Assembly: GCA_907165065.1 (NCBI GenBank)
Contig: OU015523.1
Span: 17,917,834 to 17,981,833 of the forward strand
DNA length: 64,000 nt
Direction: 5' to 3'
Source: Caprimulgus europaeus
Lineage: Eukaryota > Chordata > Aves > Caprimulgiformes > Caprimulgidae
In this document: in pieces, positions 48,501 to 58,104 of the stretch
Position numbering within the stretch: the first letter of the stretch is position 1
How the letters are laid out: every line of letters begins with the position of its first letter
Position numbers and translations under genes: made by a program
The notes under the pieces: generated by a model
Seen by the model: the letters and a program-made list of their open reading frames with translations, nothing else
What the model was told of the DNA's origin: nothing
The model's database searches: none

Positions 48501-51500
48501 CATTGGACATTGTTTTCAGGACACTATTCCCAGCAGCAAAGTTGAGAAATGTGCTGTTTATGTCATGGCCAAAAGGTTTACACTCCGGTAAAACCACAGC
48601 ACAGATGACTCATCAGCAAAAGACCCTGCACTGGAGGATGGTAACGAGATCGCAGCCTATCACAAACACAACTCCTTTAGCTGTTGGCCCAACAGAAAAA
48701 CAGACCCTAAGCATGTATTTCAAACATGCATTCAGACAAGGAAAAAACATACAGTAACAAAAAGGTTTAAAAAAAAAAACAAACCCCAAACCACACAACA
48801 TCACACACCACCACACACCAGACAGGAAACAACTTGGCCCAAGATTTATGGATCCTGAAGTCAGCAAGTTTCTATGGCAAAGGCACATCCCATACCAGCT
48901 GATGACTCCCAAAGAATATGATGAACTTGTCCAGAAACTAGTTTGTAGTGCCAGGAATAACCCCAGCAGCATGATGAAGACTTGACAGCCAGCGTCCCTT
49001 GTCATCTGCATCACACACAAGTGATCCTGGCCACACCATCTGGACATACAAGTGTTGGTGCTTCTCAGTGTCGCGAAGAGTGTGTGCCAACGTAGTCTAT
49101 GCTTCAGATCATGTGAATGCATGAAAAACAACTCATTTTTTTTGCAAATAAATACCACCCTGCCCCATCCATACAATCCCACAGAGTTTTACTACACTGA
49201 TTTTCATACCAACTATAGTTTTACTACACTAAGTTTCCTAATGTTTTCCCAGTTTGCTTTTTGAAAGTGGCAGGATGCCTAGCTGTACAGATACAGCTTC
49301 AGAGTTCCGTTTCTTTTCTGCTTTTTCAGCTAGGAGAGTTATAGCAAAAGCAAAGTAAAGCAATAAGGGTAAACCACAACGCTGATACCAATTCTGTGGT
49401 TGCAAGCTTCAGAAAGGATTGGCAAAATGAGATGGCTATGACAGCCCCATGCTGTCCTGTTTCTCTCTCAAAATGAAAGCCTTAGAGGAGAAAGGTACAT
49501 ACATGAAAGCAACTTAAAAGCTCAGGAAGGACAGGACTTTGAAAAATGGGGTTTCTGCTTTGTCAGAATTGCAGAGAGCTCTGTCATATAAACACAGATG
49601 CAATAGACCAGATGCTAAAATGGTGAACAGGAAAAAGAGAACCACATATCTAAATAGCTATCGCTTCAGACTTAATTAGCTGCCCACAGGACAAACCCGA
49701 GCACTCCAACAACAACTCAGTAAGAAATAAAACCCGTTTCAGCAGCTGACAGTCTTACAAGACTGATTGCTTGCAGGAAAACAGGTAAAATATCATTCAC
49801 ACAGATGGTCTGACAGCAACAATAAAAAAATCTTGATTCCCTAGCCAATGATTAATCCCTGCACGTGGGAATATATACAGCTGGCCCAGAAGTGAGACTA
49901 GTCAGCAATAGAAACAACAGAGGAAGGCATCAAAGAACAAGCCAAAAACACAGAAAATCGGTCAGATACACCTTCAAAACCAAAAGAAAACAGGAAAGGT
50001 GTTTTCAATTTTTCAGATTAAGTGAAAGCATGTCTGCAAGAGTAATCAAACCAGAGTTAACATATTATTACTGATCAAAATCTGAGGAACAGAGAGTCAC
50101 AGACCACAAGTGACTCACAAACCGATGACTCGGCCTTCCAGAAAAATCATTCACACAGCAGAAAAAATAACTAAACAAACAAAAAAAACCCACCACCATC
50201 TTAATCAGTTCCCCAAGCCATTTGGTTGTATACTGATTTATTCTAATGACAGACTTCATAAAATTCAGGAAATACAGTAAATTAGAAAGAACCTACAATG
50301 ATCATCTAGTCCAACTCCCTGAACAATTCAGGGCTGATCATCAACAGTCCCTCTCAGTTTGGAATCATCAGCAAACTTGCTAACAGTGTATTCAACTCCT
50401 GCACTCAGATTGTTGATAAATATATCAAACTCACCCCAGAATTGAACCACGAGGAACACTACTGGTGACTGGCCACCAGCCAGATGCAGCCCCATTTACC
50501 AGGCACTGAAGCCTCAAGTCATTGATAAGAGCTCACCAAGGCAAAGTTTAGAGGTCTCCTACAACTGAAATGAGGTGATTTTCCATTGTTAGATTTACAA
50601 TATGCTCCGATTCCACTCACCAGGAGAGAGAACGAGTACCTACTAACCAACATTACATAGAAAAGTGGACAGCATGTATTGCCTAAGGCAAATTATAATT
50701 CAAACCACCAAACCACATCATGCACATCGGTGATTCACATTTTTAGTGAGTGGGAACTGCCCAGGGGAAAAAAAAAAAGAGTCAGCAGAAACTCTAGGTT
50801 TTACTTCTGAAACTGCTGCAGAAATAATCAAAACATGCCAGATGAAAACCAGAACTATGCTTCCTTAAATCATTCCACCCCTCTGGGTGACAGCTATGTA
50901 CCCCACACCTTCTCCTCACATCTGAGGCAACCCTACTTCCTTCTTGTGTCTCATGCCAGCACTTACTGCCTGACAGCTACAGTGGGAAAAACAAACAAAC
51001 AAACAAACCGCTGCACAAGCCCAAAAGCTCTTCTATGCAAAGTTTTGGCAACCGAGACAGGAGTGAGGAGCGCCTGCACCATCTTCAACCTCAAATATTC
51101 TTGAATTACTGCCACCACTACAACTGACACCTTTGCTGCTGCTTCTGCTGCACCAGACCACACACAGAGAACTGCAAGGCAACATCTCTGCAAGAGTAAG
51201 AAAGGAAGAAAAAAACAGCAAAGATAAAAGTGAAGAACGCAGAAAGATGCAAGAAAGTGTGGCGGGGTGGAAATAAGAAGGGACATTTGAGAACACTGTT
51301 CTCAGGCCAAGGAGAAATAAGGCACAGCATCCAAAACAGAGAGGCAGTGCAGGGAAGTGCAGCGAACCTGGGCTCCTGTGTTACCACTCACCAATGTCTG
51401 CAAGGCTGGGAAACACCAAATCACTGGGTGTGGATGCCACAGCTCTGCATCATGCACTTTGCCCTCCCTGTGCAAAGCTGTAGCCCCGTCGCTACCTGCC

Positions 51501-54500
51501 AGGCTCCTGGTCCTCAGGGAGAAGGGCAGAGGAAGCAGGTACACTGACACGCAGCTACGTCAGTAGGATGGGAAAGAGAGGAGGGAGAGGGTTGTGTTGG
51601 GATCAACATTCCCCTCCTCTCCTAGAAAGCCAGTGGATGCCTAGAGGTGCTCAGAGTGGACCAAGGTCAGTCACAGACTGCAAACTAAGGGGGAAAAGGG
51701 GAATAGAAAAAATGGCCAATGAAAATAGAAAGTCACCAGTGACTCCTGCTCCCACTCACAGCGCCTTGAGACCCCACGCCTGTTCGGTTAACTAACAGGA
51801 ATGCAATACTTGCTAGAGCAGACACTCGGGTATTAGTATTCCAAACACTTAAAATAGCATTGCCTGTCACTAGGCTAATGTTTGAAATAGTTCCAAATTA
51901 ATAATTTCCAGAGTTTGTATCTCCTTAATACAAAAGCATAAAGCTGAAAATTTCAGAATAAAACAATTTTATAAATCCAGATGTGCTGTTAAAATCCAGA
52001 GATTAGGAGGCTTACTCCTTTTTTTGCACACACCTAACATATTTGTCATGGAATAAAGTGTTTCCCCACCAACAACTTATACAACTACTTCTCTCAAAAA
52101 AGACTTCCATTTTGCAAATTCCATTTTAAAACTAAAGAACTACCTGCAAATAAAAGGCATTACAAATTATTAGAATTTCTCAAATATGTCTTAACAGAAA
52201 CTTCCCTTTGCTTAAGAGTTCAACAGGACACATAGCAATGCACAAGTAATCTACGTATCAGTCAGCGGTAAGCCTTTTTGAAGTGTCATAAAAAATTAGC
52301 CAGCTTGGAAGTTCAGAAGAAAACAGACATCTTGCTCAGAGTAATGAGCTATGAAAGAAAGCAGGGTGCAAGATTACCCTGATGTTCTTTGACTGCTTCT
52401 GCCATTTCCAAAAGCTCTTCAAGGTTTGCATTTTTTTTTCTGTTTGTTTTCTACACAAAGATGCACGGGAAACCAGAACTTCTGCTTTACAAAGTCAGAA
52501 ATGTATATTAAAGCAACATTTACAGGAAGCTTTTCTCATTGCTCATTAAAACCTGGAAAGGTCAAAAGAAGGATACAAGAGCTACTATTATAAGTAATCC
52601 TCCATTTTATGAAGATCAGATGGAAGAAATGCTGTATTTTAGGCCTTGTCTGAAACTAGTAGACCGATTATAGCTTTCACACAATTAAGGTCTTAGAAAT
52701 CTTAATTAAAAAAAAACAAAACAAAACAAAACTGTGATTTATCTATAAAGATCATTAACTTCACATCATAAAATGTATGTATATATAAGAGCTTTGGAAA
52801 GGCTCATGGGGCTTCCCCCTTAATCCTGATCTGATTTTCAGCTGGGCACGAGCCCTTGGCCCCTGCAGCACCACAGCCCTGCTCACCCACCTTGTCAGTG
52901 ATTCACTAGGCAAATTTTTTAAGAGTCAAGATAATTGTCATGTGCTGAGTCCTATTCATTGGAACTGATACACTCCTGTTTGTTTTCACAGGAAAATGTA
53001 GTGACATTGCTCTGAGATGTGCTTTCTACTGTCAAGTTCTCAAGACTGCAACAGAAAGAGCTGTCCAAAGGCAGCACTCAGTTTTCCAGGAATGAGGACA
53101 AGATTATGGAAGAGAACACATCTGCCCCAAATAAAAACAAAGCCTCTCGGTGATGACTAAAGAAAATAGATAAGAAGGAGCTAAATGACAAAATTAGTTT
53201 TACTCCAGATAATACTCCTAACACAGAAAATGGATTACCTAATAAAAAAGGAAAGGCATCCAAACTGACAATACTGATTACTTGTGAGAACTTAAATTAC
53301 CAGGTAACTGAAATTGGCACAGACTCAGATATCAACATGTACCATTGGGCAGAAGTGGACAGTCATGAAAAATAGAAATTAAAATTAGATTAATAAGCAG
53401 ATAAAATGTGGAACGAACCTGGTTGGACAAAGCAATCAGAAATAAAATCAAATGGTGTGAATTATTAGGAAAAGATTTGACAGAACATAATTTAAGCCAG
53501 ATATGATACCAGAGAAAGGTAGCGAGGATGTTCAGTGGTAGAGAATGAATGATATAAGGGGAATGATTGAAAATACTGGTCTGTAAAAGAGACAACTGAG
53601 TAGAGGATACTATCTATAGTAGGCTCTAAAGTCATGAATGCCATGGAGATGTGATGGCTGTTCTCCTCCTCTTCCAACACAAGAACTGAGGCATCATATA
53701 AAACAAGCAGAAGACAGGTTCCAAACAAATACAGGGAGGTACTTTTTTAGCCAACACATAGCTGAGGTGTGAGACTCCCTGCCAGAGTGCCGGGGGTGCC
53801 AGAAATGTGCGTAGGTTCCAAAAGCAATCATCACATCCATCCACAGAGGAAAAAACATGCTCAGGAGTCTGAAATATAAAGACACCATTTTGAGTCAGGA
53901 ATTCCTACAGTCACAGATCACAGGAAGCTGGGAAGGTATTTTTATTTTTTATTGTCGTACATTTGCCCACCTCCAAAACCCTTGGGAGACTGTTGGCTGC
54001 TACTGGAAACAGGATGGTAGGCCCAACAGTTCTTTCTTACAGTGCACTTGGTGGCTTGGTTTTCAATTTTTATATAACATAGCTTCTAACTTCAAAATTG
54101 CAATCCCTCCCTTTATCTTCCAAAGCAATCAACGCCAGAAGCACACTTGTGGCTATTTTGGCTTTTTTCTTTATAAAACTGAACTGCCTTTAATAAATGA
54201 AACTGCCATTCTGATTTCTCCCCCCCCTAAATAAGACAGAAAACACACTGGCCTCAGTGAAGACATATTTTCCACTGTGAAAGTTAGGAGCGCACAGGGA
54301 AAACACAGAGGTGCTGAAAATGAGGTTAAGGACATGCAAAAAGAGAAAATGCATGGAAACAAGCTACAGGAAATTTTGAAGAATCAGAGGAAATATTAAA
54401 AAATTAGAAAAATAGAACGGGGGCATCAAGGGAGTAAGAAAAGCAATGAAGGCAAACATAGGATGATGTGGAAAGTAAATGGGAGATGGAAGGGAAAGCA

Positions 54501-56304
54501 ACAGAGAGGGAATTGTAATGCTTAAAAAAGTTATATGATTTTATGGAAAAGACAAATGAGTAATGACTGAGTGTCATTTATTAAGAACCTGAAATGACAT
54601 GTAAATAGGAGGGGAAAGTGTCCTCAAAAAGAAAACCTACTGAAGGACACGCTTCCTCCAGCATATTATTTAACTGAAGACAGTATAATTAATTTGGGGA
54701 ATCCAATGATGGGGTTTTGTGCATTTTATTGACGATAAAATGAGTAATATCACTTGTAGTATCTGAATGACAGCAAAATATGTGCACCACTATACTTCAG
54801 TCAGAAGTATGTTTTCCCAGGTTTGCTAACTGCCTGGAAATCTATATGTAAGTCGATGGTTTACGTACCCTACCCAGGCTCCCAGATCCACAGTTAAGAG
54901 TTAAGGTGTAGTGTGCTCCTACTCTGTCACAGTTTCAGTTGTGTTGTCCCACCAGCGCTTGGTGTAACCTGGTTTCCAAAAGCTTCCAAGAGCAAAAAAA
55001 TAAAACTTCTGGAAGAAGGTAACTTTGAGTAGTGTAGTCAGAACTTTGTGACAGCAAATTAACAACTAATCCAGCACTCCAAGTCCAGCGCAGTCAAGTA
55101 TGAGTGTTTGTTGCTAGTACACTCCGGTATTTGGGGATAAACAATTTGACTTTGTAACTTCTAGATCAGAATTTATAGCCATGTCATGACGCTAAGTGAC
55201 ATCACCCTGACTGTCACAGCTTTGTCACACATCTGTTGATACTGGATGGTCATTCACTTCTAGCAGACAGGTTATTCATAAAACTCTGAAATTTCTTTTA
55301 CAAGTATCTCAATTACAACAAACAGCTTAAAACTCTTGACCCGAGATACCCAAGACAGCTAAAGAATGTTTACGGGCAAAGGTAAACTTGCTTTTAAACA
55401 AACCCCAGAGTTTGGGGCGTGGGCACAGCCCACTCATCGCTGTTTAAATGCCCGCAGAGCAGCAATAAAACTTTCCTTGCAACGCGCCCATCCCGTCCCT
55501 GCCTGTACAACCGCAGGCACCCGCGGCCGCCCGCACGCTGCGGAGTCAGCGGCGGCTCCTCCGCCCCGCCGGCCCCGACCCCCGCACAGCGGGAGGGGAG
55601 CGGAGCCCAGCGGAGCTCTGCGGGGGAGGCTCCCTGCCCCCGGCTGGCCTCCCGCGCCTCGCCAGTTAACGGCCGCACCAGGGGCTCCAGGAAATCCTCC
55701 GCCATTCCCGTAAATCCAGCCGCCTTTTCCCTGACTCAGGGAAAAATCCCGGAAACGCCGGCGACGAACCGAGCGGCGGGCGGGCGGGCGAGAGGGAGGG
55801 GAGGGATGGAACGGGCTGGAGGGAGGGAGCACCGCCTGCCTCGCCTCACCTCAGCGGCCCCGCAGCGCCGCTGCCCGGTTACACCGGGCCTGTCGGTCCA
55901 GCGCCAGCCTCCCCGTCCACCACCGCCGCCCACCTCGCCCCTCCAGAGGTAGAAAATGGCTCCCGGGGCGCTGCCCCCGCTCCCCGCCCCGGCACCGGGG
56001 CTGCTGTGAGGGAAGCCAAAGCCCCCGCAGAGCGGGAGCAGAAAGCGGGCTGTCCGCAGACCTTGCAGCGGCAGGGAGGGGAGAAGGGAGCCCGGACCTG
56101 AAAACCCCGCGGCGGAGGCACCGCGCTGCAGCCCGCAACCGGCTGCAGCTCCGGGGGAAGAGCCCACAAACCGGAGCCGAGGTGGTGTCCCGCCGAGACA
56201 CGATACGATACGGTCCGGTCCGGTCCCGTCCCGTGGGGCGCGGCGAAGCCCCCGCCGTGACTTACCGTCCCCAGCGAGCTGCAGGGCACCGCCGGGCCGC
56301 GCAT
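39270..56304 (-). CDS. TNFRSF1A: TNF receptor superfamily member 1A (TNFR1)
   Basis: A type I membrane receptor for TNF. Its cytoplasmic death domain recruits TRADD and so leads to NF-kB activation or cell death. Ten coding exons (56266-56304, 45233-45434, 44799-44927, 44344-44487, 42681-42762, 42295-42362, 41949-42071, 41562-41599, 40129-40288, 39270-39571) sum to 428 codons plus stop, with phases agreeing throughout; human is 455. Seen: a signal peptide split across exons 1-2, four cysteine-rich domains (about 60-215) with conserved [10 protein letters not shown], a transmembrane helix at about 225-243, a short cytoplasmic linker, and a death domain from about 330 containing [13 protein letters not shown]. 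That motif separates it from LTBR (no death domain) and from TNFRSF10-type receptors. The least certain part is exon 1, 10.8 kb upstream. Confidence 0.93.
40129..40288 (-). CDS. TNFRSF1A: TNFRSF1A coding exon 9 (cytoplasmic linker)
   Basis: Encodes [20 protein letters not shown] and a Pro/Ala-rich linker ending TQLPD. It is weakly conserved and shorter than the human linker, which may explain the shorter total length. The acceptor is TTTCAG/GTTGAG and the donor GACA/GTAAGT. Confidence 0.85.
40434..40936 (+). mobile_element. CR1 LINE fragment, plus orientation
   Basis: Begins near CCAGTTCTGGGGCCACCAAC and ends at the CR1 terminus ATTCTGTGATTCTAT. It is frameshifted in the ORF2 tail. It lies in the intron between TNFRSF1A exons 8 and 9, antisense to the gene. 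Confidence 0.92.
41562..41599 (-). CDS. TNFRSF1A: TNFRSF1A coding exon 8 (38 nt micro-exon)
   Basis: Encodes [13 protein letters not shown]. The acceptor TTAAAG/TTTCT is weak in appearance, but the donor TCTGAG/GTGAGC is strong. Skipping it would break the frame with exon 9. Confidence 0.75.
41949..42071 (-). CDS. TNFRSF1A: TNFRSF1A coding exon 7 (transmembrane)
   Basis: Encodes [20 protein letters not shown], a clear hydrophobic transmembrane helix, then [10 protein letters not shown] with positive charges on the cytoplasmic side. The acceptor is CTCCAG/ATGGG and the donor TGTG/GTGAGT. Confidence 0.93.
42295..42362 (-). CDS. TNFRSF1A: TNFRSF1A coding exon 6 (end of CRD4, stalk)
   Basis: Encodes [11 protein letters not shown] and then a Ser/Thr/Pro stalk before the membrane. 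The acceptor is TTTCAG/CTGC and the donor CTGA/GTGAGT. Confidence 0.88.
42681..42762 (-). CDS. TNFRSF1A: TNFRSF1A coding exon 5 (CRD3-CRD4)
   Basis: Encodes [20 protein letters not shown], then NVCKPCN. Phase is 1 in and 2 out. The acceptor is CTCCAG/GTTC and the donor AACAG/GTGAGC. Confidence 0.93.
44344..44487 (-). CDS. TNFRSF1A: TNFRSF1A coding exon 4 (CRD2-CRD3)
   Basis: Encodes [20 protein letters not shown], then [29 protein letters not shown] is nearly identical to human. The acceptor is CCTCAG/ATTTC and the donor AACT/GTGAGT. Confidence 0.95.
44799..44927 (-). CDS. TNFRSF1A: TNFRSF1A coding exon 3 (CRD1-CRD2)
   Basis: Encodes [20 protein letters not shown], then [23 protein letters not shown] is a possible N-glycosylation site. 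The acceptor is TTGCAG/GAACC and the donor TACAG/GTAAGT. Confidence 0.93.
45233..45434 (-). CDS. TNFRSF1A: TNFRSF1A coding exon 2 (CRD1)
   Basis: Encodes the hydrophobic end of the signal peptide, a spacer with [12 protein letters not shown] (human has DREKRDSVC), and [18 protein letters not shown], the first half of cysteine-rich domain 1. The acceptor TTTACAG/GTTATC follows an unusually long pyrimidine tract. The donor is GCAG/GTATGT. Confidence 0.93.
46322..48540 (-). mobile_element. Long CR1 LINE with broken reverse-transcriptase region
   Basis: The largest mobile element in the window. Its 3' end is at 46322 (plus strand TTCATAGAATCACAG). Minus-strand frames at 48207-48503, 47790-48161 and 47088-47627 carry, in order, the region before the reverse transcriptase, the fingers, and the palm with [19 protein letters not shown] and FADDTKLSG; the last includes the catalytic Asp pair. 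The frames are interrupted by frameshifts and stops, and the endonuclease half is missing, so it is dead and 5'-truncated. It is inserted in TNFRSF1A intron 1 in the gene's orientation. Confidence 0.96.
50262..50530 (-). mobile_element. Old, diverged CR1 remnant
   Basis: Shows TGATCATCTAGTCCAACTCC and, on the minus strand, a reading like SKFADDSK from the reverse-transcriptase palm. Internal deletion joins the 3' end to the palm region. More diverged than the other copies. Confidence 0.7.
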
Positions 56305-56520
56305 GGCTCCGCGCCCCGCTACGTCCCCATGGCAGAGTCCCCCCGCATCCAGAGGAAGCCGCCCCAGCCCCGGCCGGAGCAGCGCGGAGCGAAACCAGCC
56401 CGACTCCAACTTCCTGCCGGCAGCAGGAAAGAGGGAGGGGAGGGGGGCGGCCCGGCCCGGCCCAGCCCTGCCCAGCGCCCCGCCCGCCCTCCGCGCCCAC
56501 CAGCGCAAAGCGACCGTCGG
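55440..56520. promoter_or_regulatory. TNFRSF1A: CpG island at the TNFRSF1A 5' end
   Basis: A GC- and CpG-rich block covering exon 1 and about 0.8 kb of intron 1. An AP-1 consensus TGACTCA lies at 55732-55738, directly followed by GGGAAAAATCCC (55739-55750), a kB-like element. Long open frames on both strands are compositional. Confidence 0.7.
56266..56304 (-). CDS. TNFRSF1A: TNFRSF1A coding exon 1 (signal peptide start)
   Basis: Thirteen codons, [13 protein letters not shown], ending at ACG/GTAAGT in phase 0. Joined to exon 2 (VILTFVCVL) it gives a credible signal peptide, and human exon 2 also begins with Val-Ile. The exon sits in a CpG island. The call rests on phase, donor quality and position, because the sequence is too short to be diagnostic. 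Confidence 0.62.
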
Positions 56521-58083
56521 AGACGTTTTCTTTAAAAACAGAGTTGGACAAACTGAAGAAAAACAACCGAAGGTGTATGGCGTGGCGAAAACTAGAAAAT
56601 ACTGAGAGAAGGAGTCAAAGGAGGTTCACTGGCTTCTTAAAATTTCCTGTTGTATGAGTGTTTTACCTGACTTTTTTAGTGTCAAGTCTTGTGAAACTTA
56701 ATGGCCTTTTCAGCACCTAAATAACTTTAAAGAAAAGTATTTATCAGCCAAAACTAGCATATTTAAAGTATATATGTCCATACTTTCTCATTAAAAACAC
56801 GCATTTTCTTGTACACTCCGAGCAAACAGCTGTATCGACACTGCAAATGCAACTGTGAAGTGTACATGACATTCTGCATCAACTGCTTCATTTAACGTGT
56901 AAGCCCAAAGCACGCGTACAACTCACTCTATGTGCTACCTGAATTACCATGGACAAAGCCAAACACCCCTGCGGACTGCATCTACTCCAGAGCTGCTCAT
57001 CTGCTGATGAGCCAGCATGGAGCCAGCAATGGCACACGCACAGGACAAAATAGCGAGAGCCACGCAGCTACACAGCTCTCTCCTGCACTTCAGGCTTAGA
57101 ACAGCTCTGACTGTGCAGCAGCAAGTTCCAGGAGGGAAGGAAATGGCAGAATGACCTGTTATCAGGCTGCAGCCATCCACCAGGGATAGAGATGGAAAAG
57201 ATTGACCAAGTTTTGTCTAATTCGTTTCCTTGCCTTGAACGAGGTCAATACAAAATTAGCCCCTAAAGGAAAAAATTCTCATGCACTGATGAGTACATTC
57301 CGTGGAGGAGGAAATCCCGTTTTTAATGGATTGTGTCAGATTTATCACATACTGTCATATGAGTGGATGAGGCACACTTTTCAATCTTCATGGAGCTTCA
57401 GCCTTCCAAAAAAAGAAAAAGCATTTCTTTAGAACCACACAAATGCCAGAAAAATCCCCACAAACCTTCACGTTTGACTCTCCCCACAGCTCGGGGAGGG
57501 GAGAGCGTCCTCACAGCCCCGCCGCACGTTTGACATTTACATTCATGTCAAACGCATCAGCCCACATCCACTTCCCAGCTTCCGCCGGAGCTGGCAAGCC
57601 CACGCCACCCTCGCTCCCCGCCGTCTCCCCCTGTTGGCCTGCTAGGCCTTCAGTGCTTCCCATGGCTATCTGCCACCAAGGGGACCGAGCCCAGCTCGCC
57701 GCCCTCCTCCCACACAGCCGCTGGATCCCAGCTCGTCTGTCAGCGCGGCCGCTTGACTCCCGGCCTGCAGAACCGTCCCGGGCTCCCGTTCCTCGCCAGC
57801 CCGCTGCGAGGGACGGCCCCGGTGTATGAGAAAGCTCCCGCCGCCGCCGCTGTGACATCGTTCACCTCAGGGGCAGCTGAGGCTCCCGCCCCGCGGCCGA
57901 AGGGCTCCAACCTCCCCCGCACGCCGCCAGCTGCCTTGGGGACGGGGGGGGGAAGCGCCGAGCGGGGGCGGTGATTGGCCAGAGGGTAGGGAGGGGGCGG
58001 TGCTCCCGGCGGGCCCTGCGCGTTTCCCGCTGCCGCGTCGCTATGACAACGCTGTGAGCCGCGCGGCCTGGCCTGGCGCCGTC
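56305..58083. other. Divergent intergenic region TNFRSF1A / CTC1
   Basis: About 1.8 kb between two start codons on opposite strands. It has GC-rich ends and an AT-richer centre (56560-57450). The right half holds the CTC1 promoter. No gene was recognised. Confidence 0.65.
57964..58000 (+). promoter_or_regulatory. CTC1: CTC1 proximal promoter: GC boxes and inverted CCAAT box
   Basis: Two GC boxes (GGGGGCGG at 57964-57971 and 57993-58000) flank an inverted CCAAT (GATTGGCC, 57973-57980), about 85-120 bp before the CTC1 ATG. The arrangement is typical of TATA-less NF-Y/Sp1 promoters. Binding is inferred. Confidence 0.55.
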
Positions 58084-58104
58084 ATGGCGGAGCCCAGCGT
58101 GGCG
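58084..58104 (+). CDS. CTC1: CTC1 coding exon 1
   Basis: Seven codons, MAEPSVA, from GTCATGGCGG, ending at GGCG/GTGAGT in phase 0. It is very short. It is supported by the strong donor, the in-phase join to exon 2 and the CpG-island position. Confidence 0.75.

Larger units (their letters stand above)
45435..56265 (-). other. TNFRSF1A: TNFRSF1A intron 1 (10.8 kb)
   Basis: Holds a purine run next to exon 2, a 2.2 kb CR1 with reverse-transcriptase remnants (46322-48540), an older CR1 remnant (50262-50530), and about 4.9 kb (50531-55400) in which no element or exon was recognised. The 5' end lies in a CpG island. Confidence 0.65.

Noticed and set aside
46735-48757. Frames in the CR1 at 46-48.5 kb as a host gene
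   Set aside because: They are fragments of CR1 ORF2 with frameshifts, ending at a typical CR1 3' terminus.
39270-56304. LTBR or a TRAIL-type death receptor instead of TNFRSF1A
   Set aside because: LTBR has no death domain, and TRAIL receptors lack the [10 protein letters not shown] and [13 protein letters not shown] wording seen here.
55394-56605. Long open frames up to 276 codons in the TNFRSF1A CpG island
   Set aside because: Composition artefact; no motif apart from the 13-codon exon 1.
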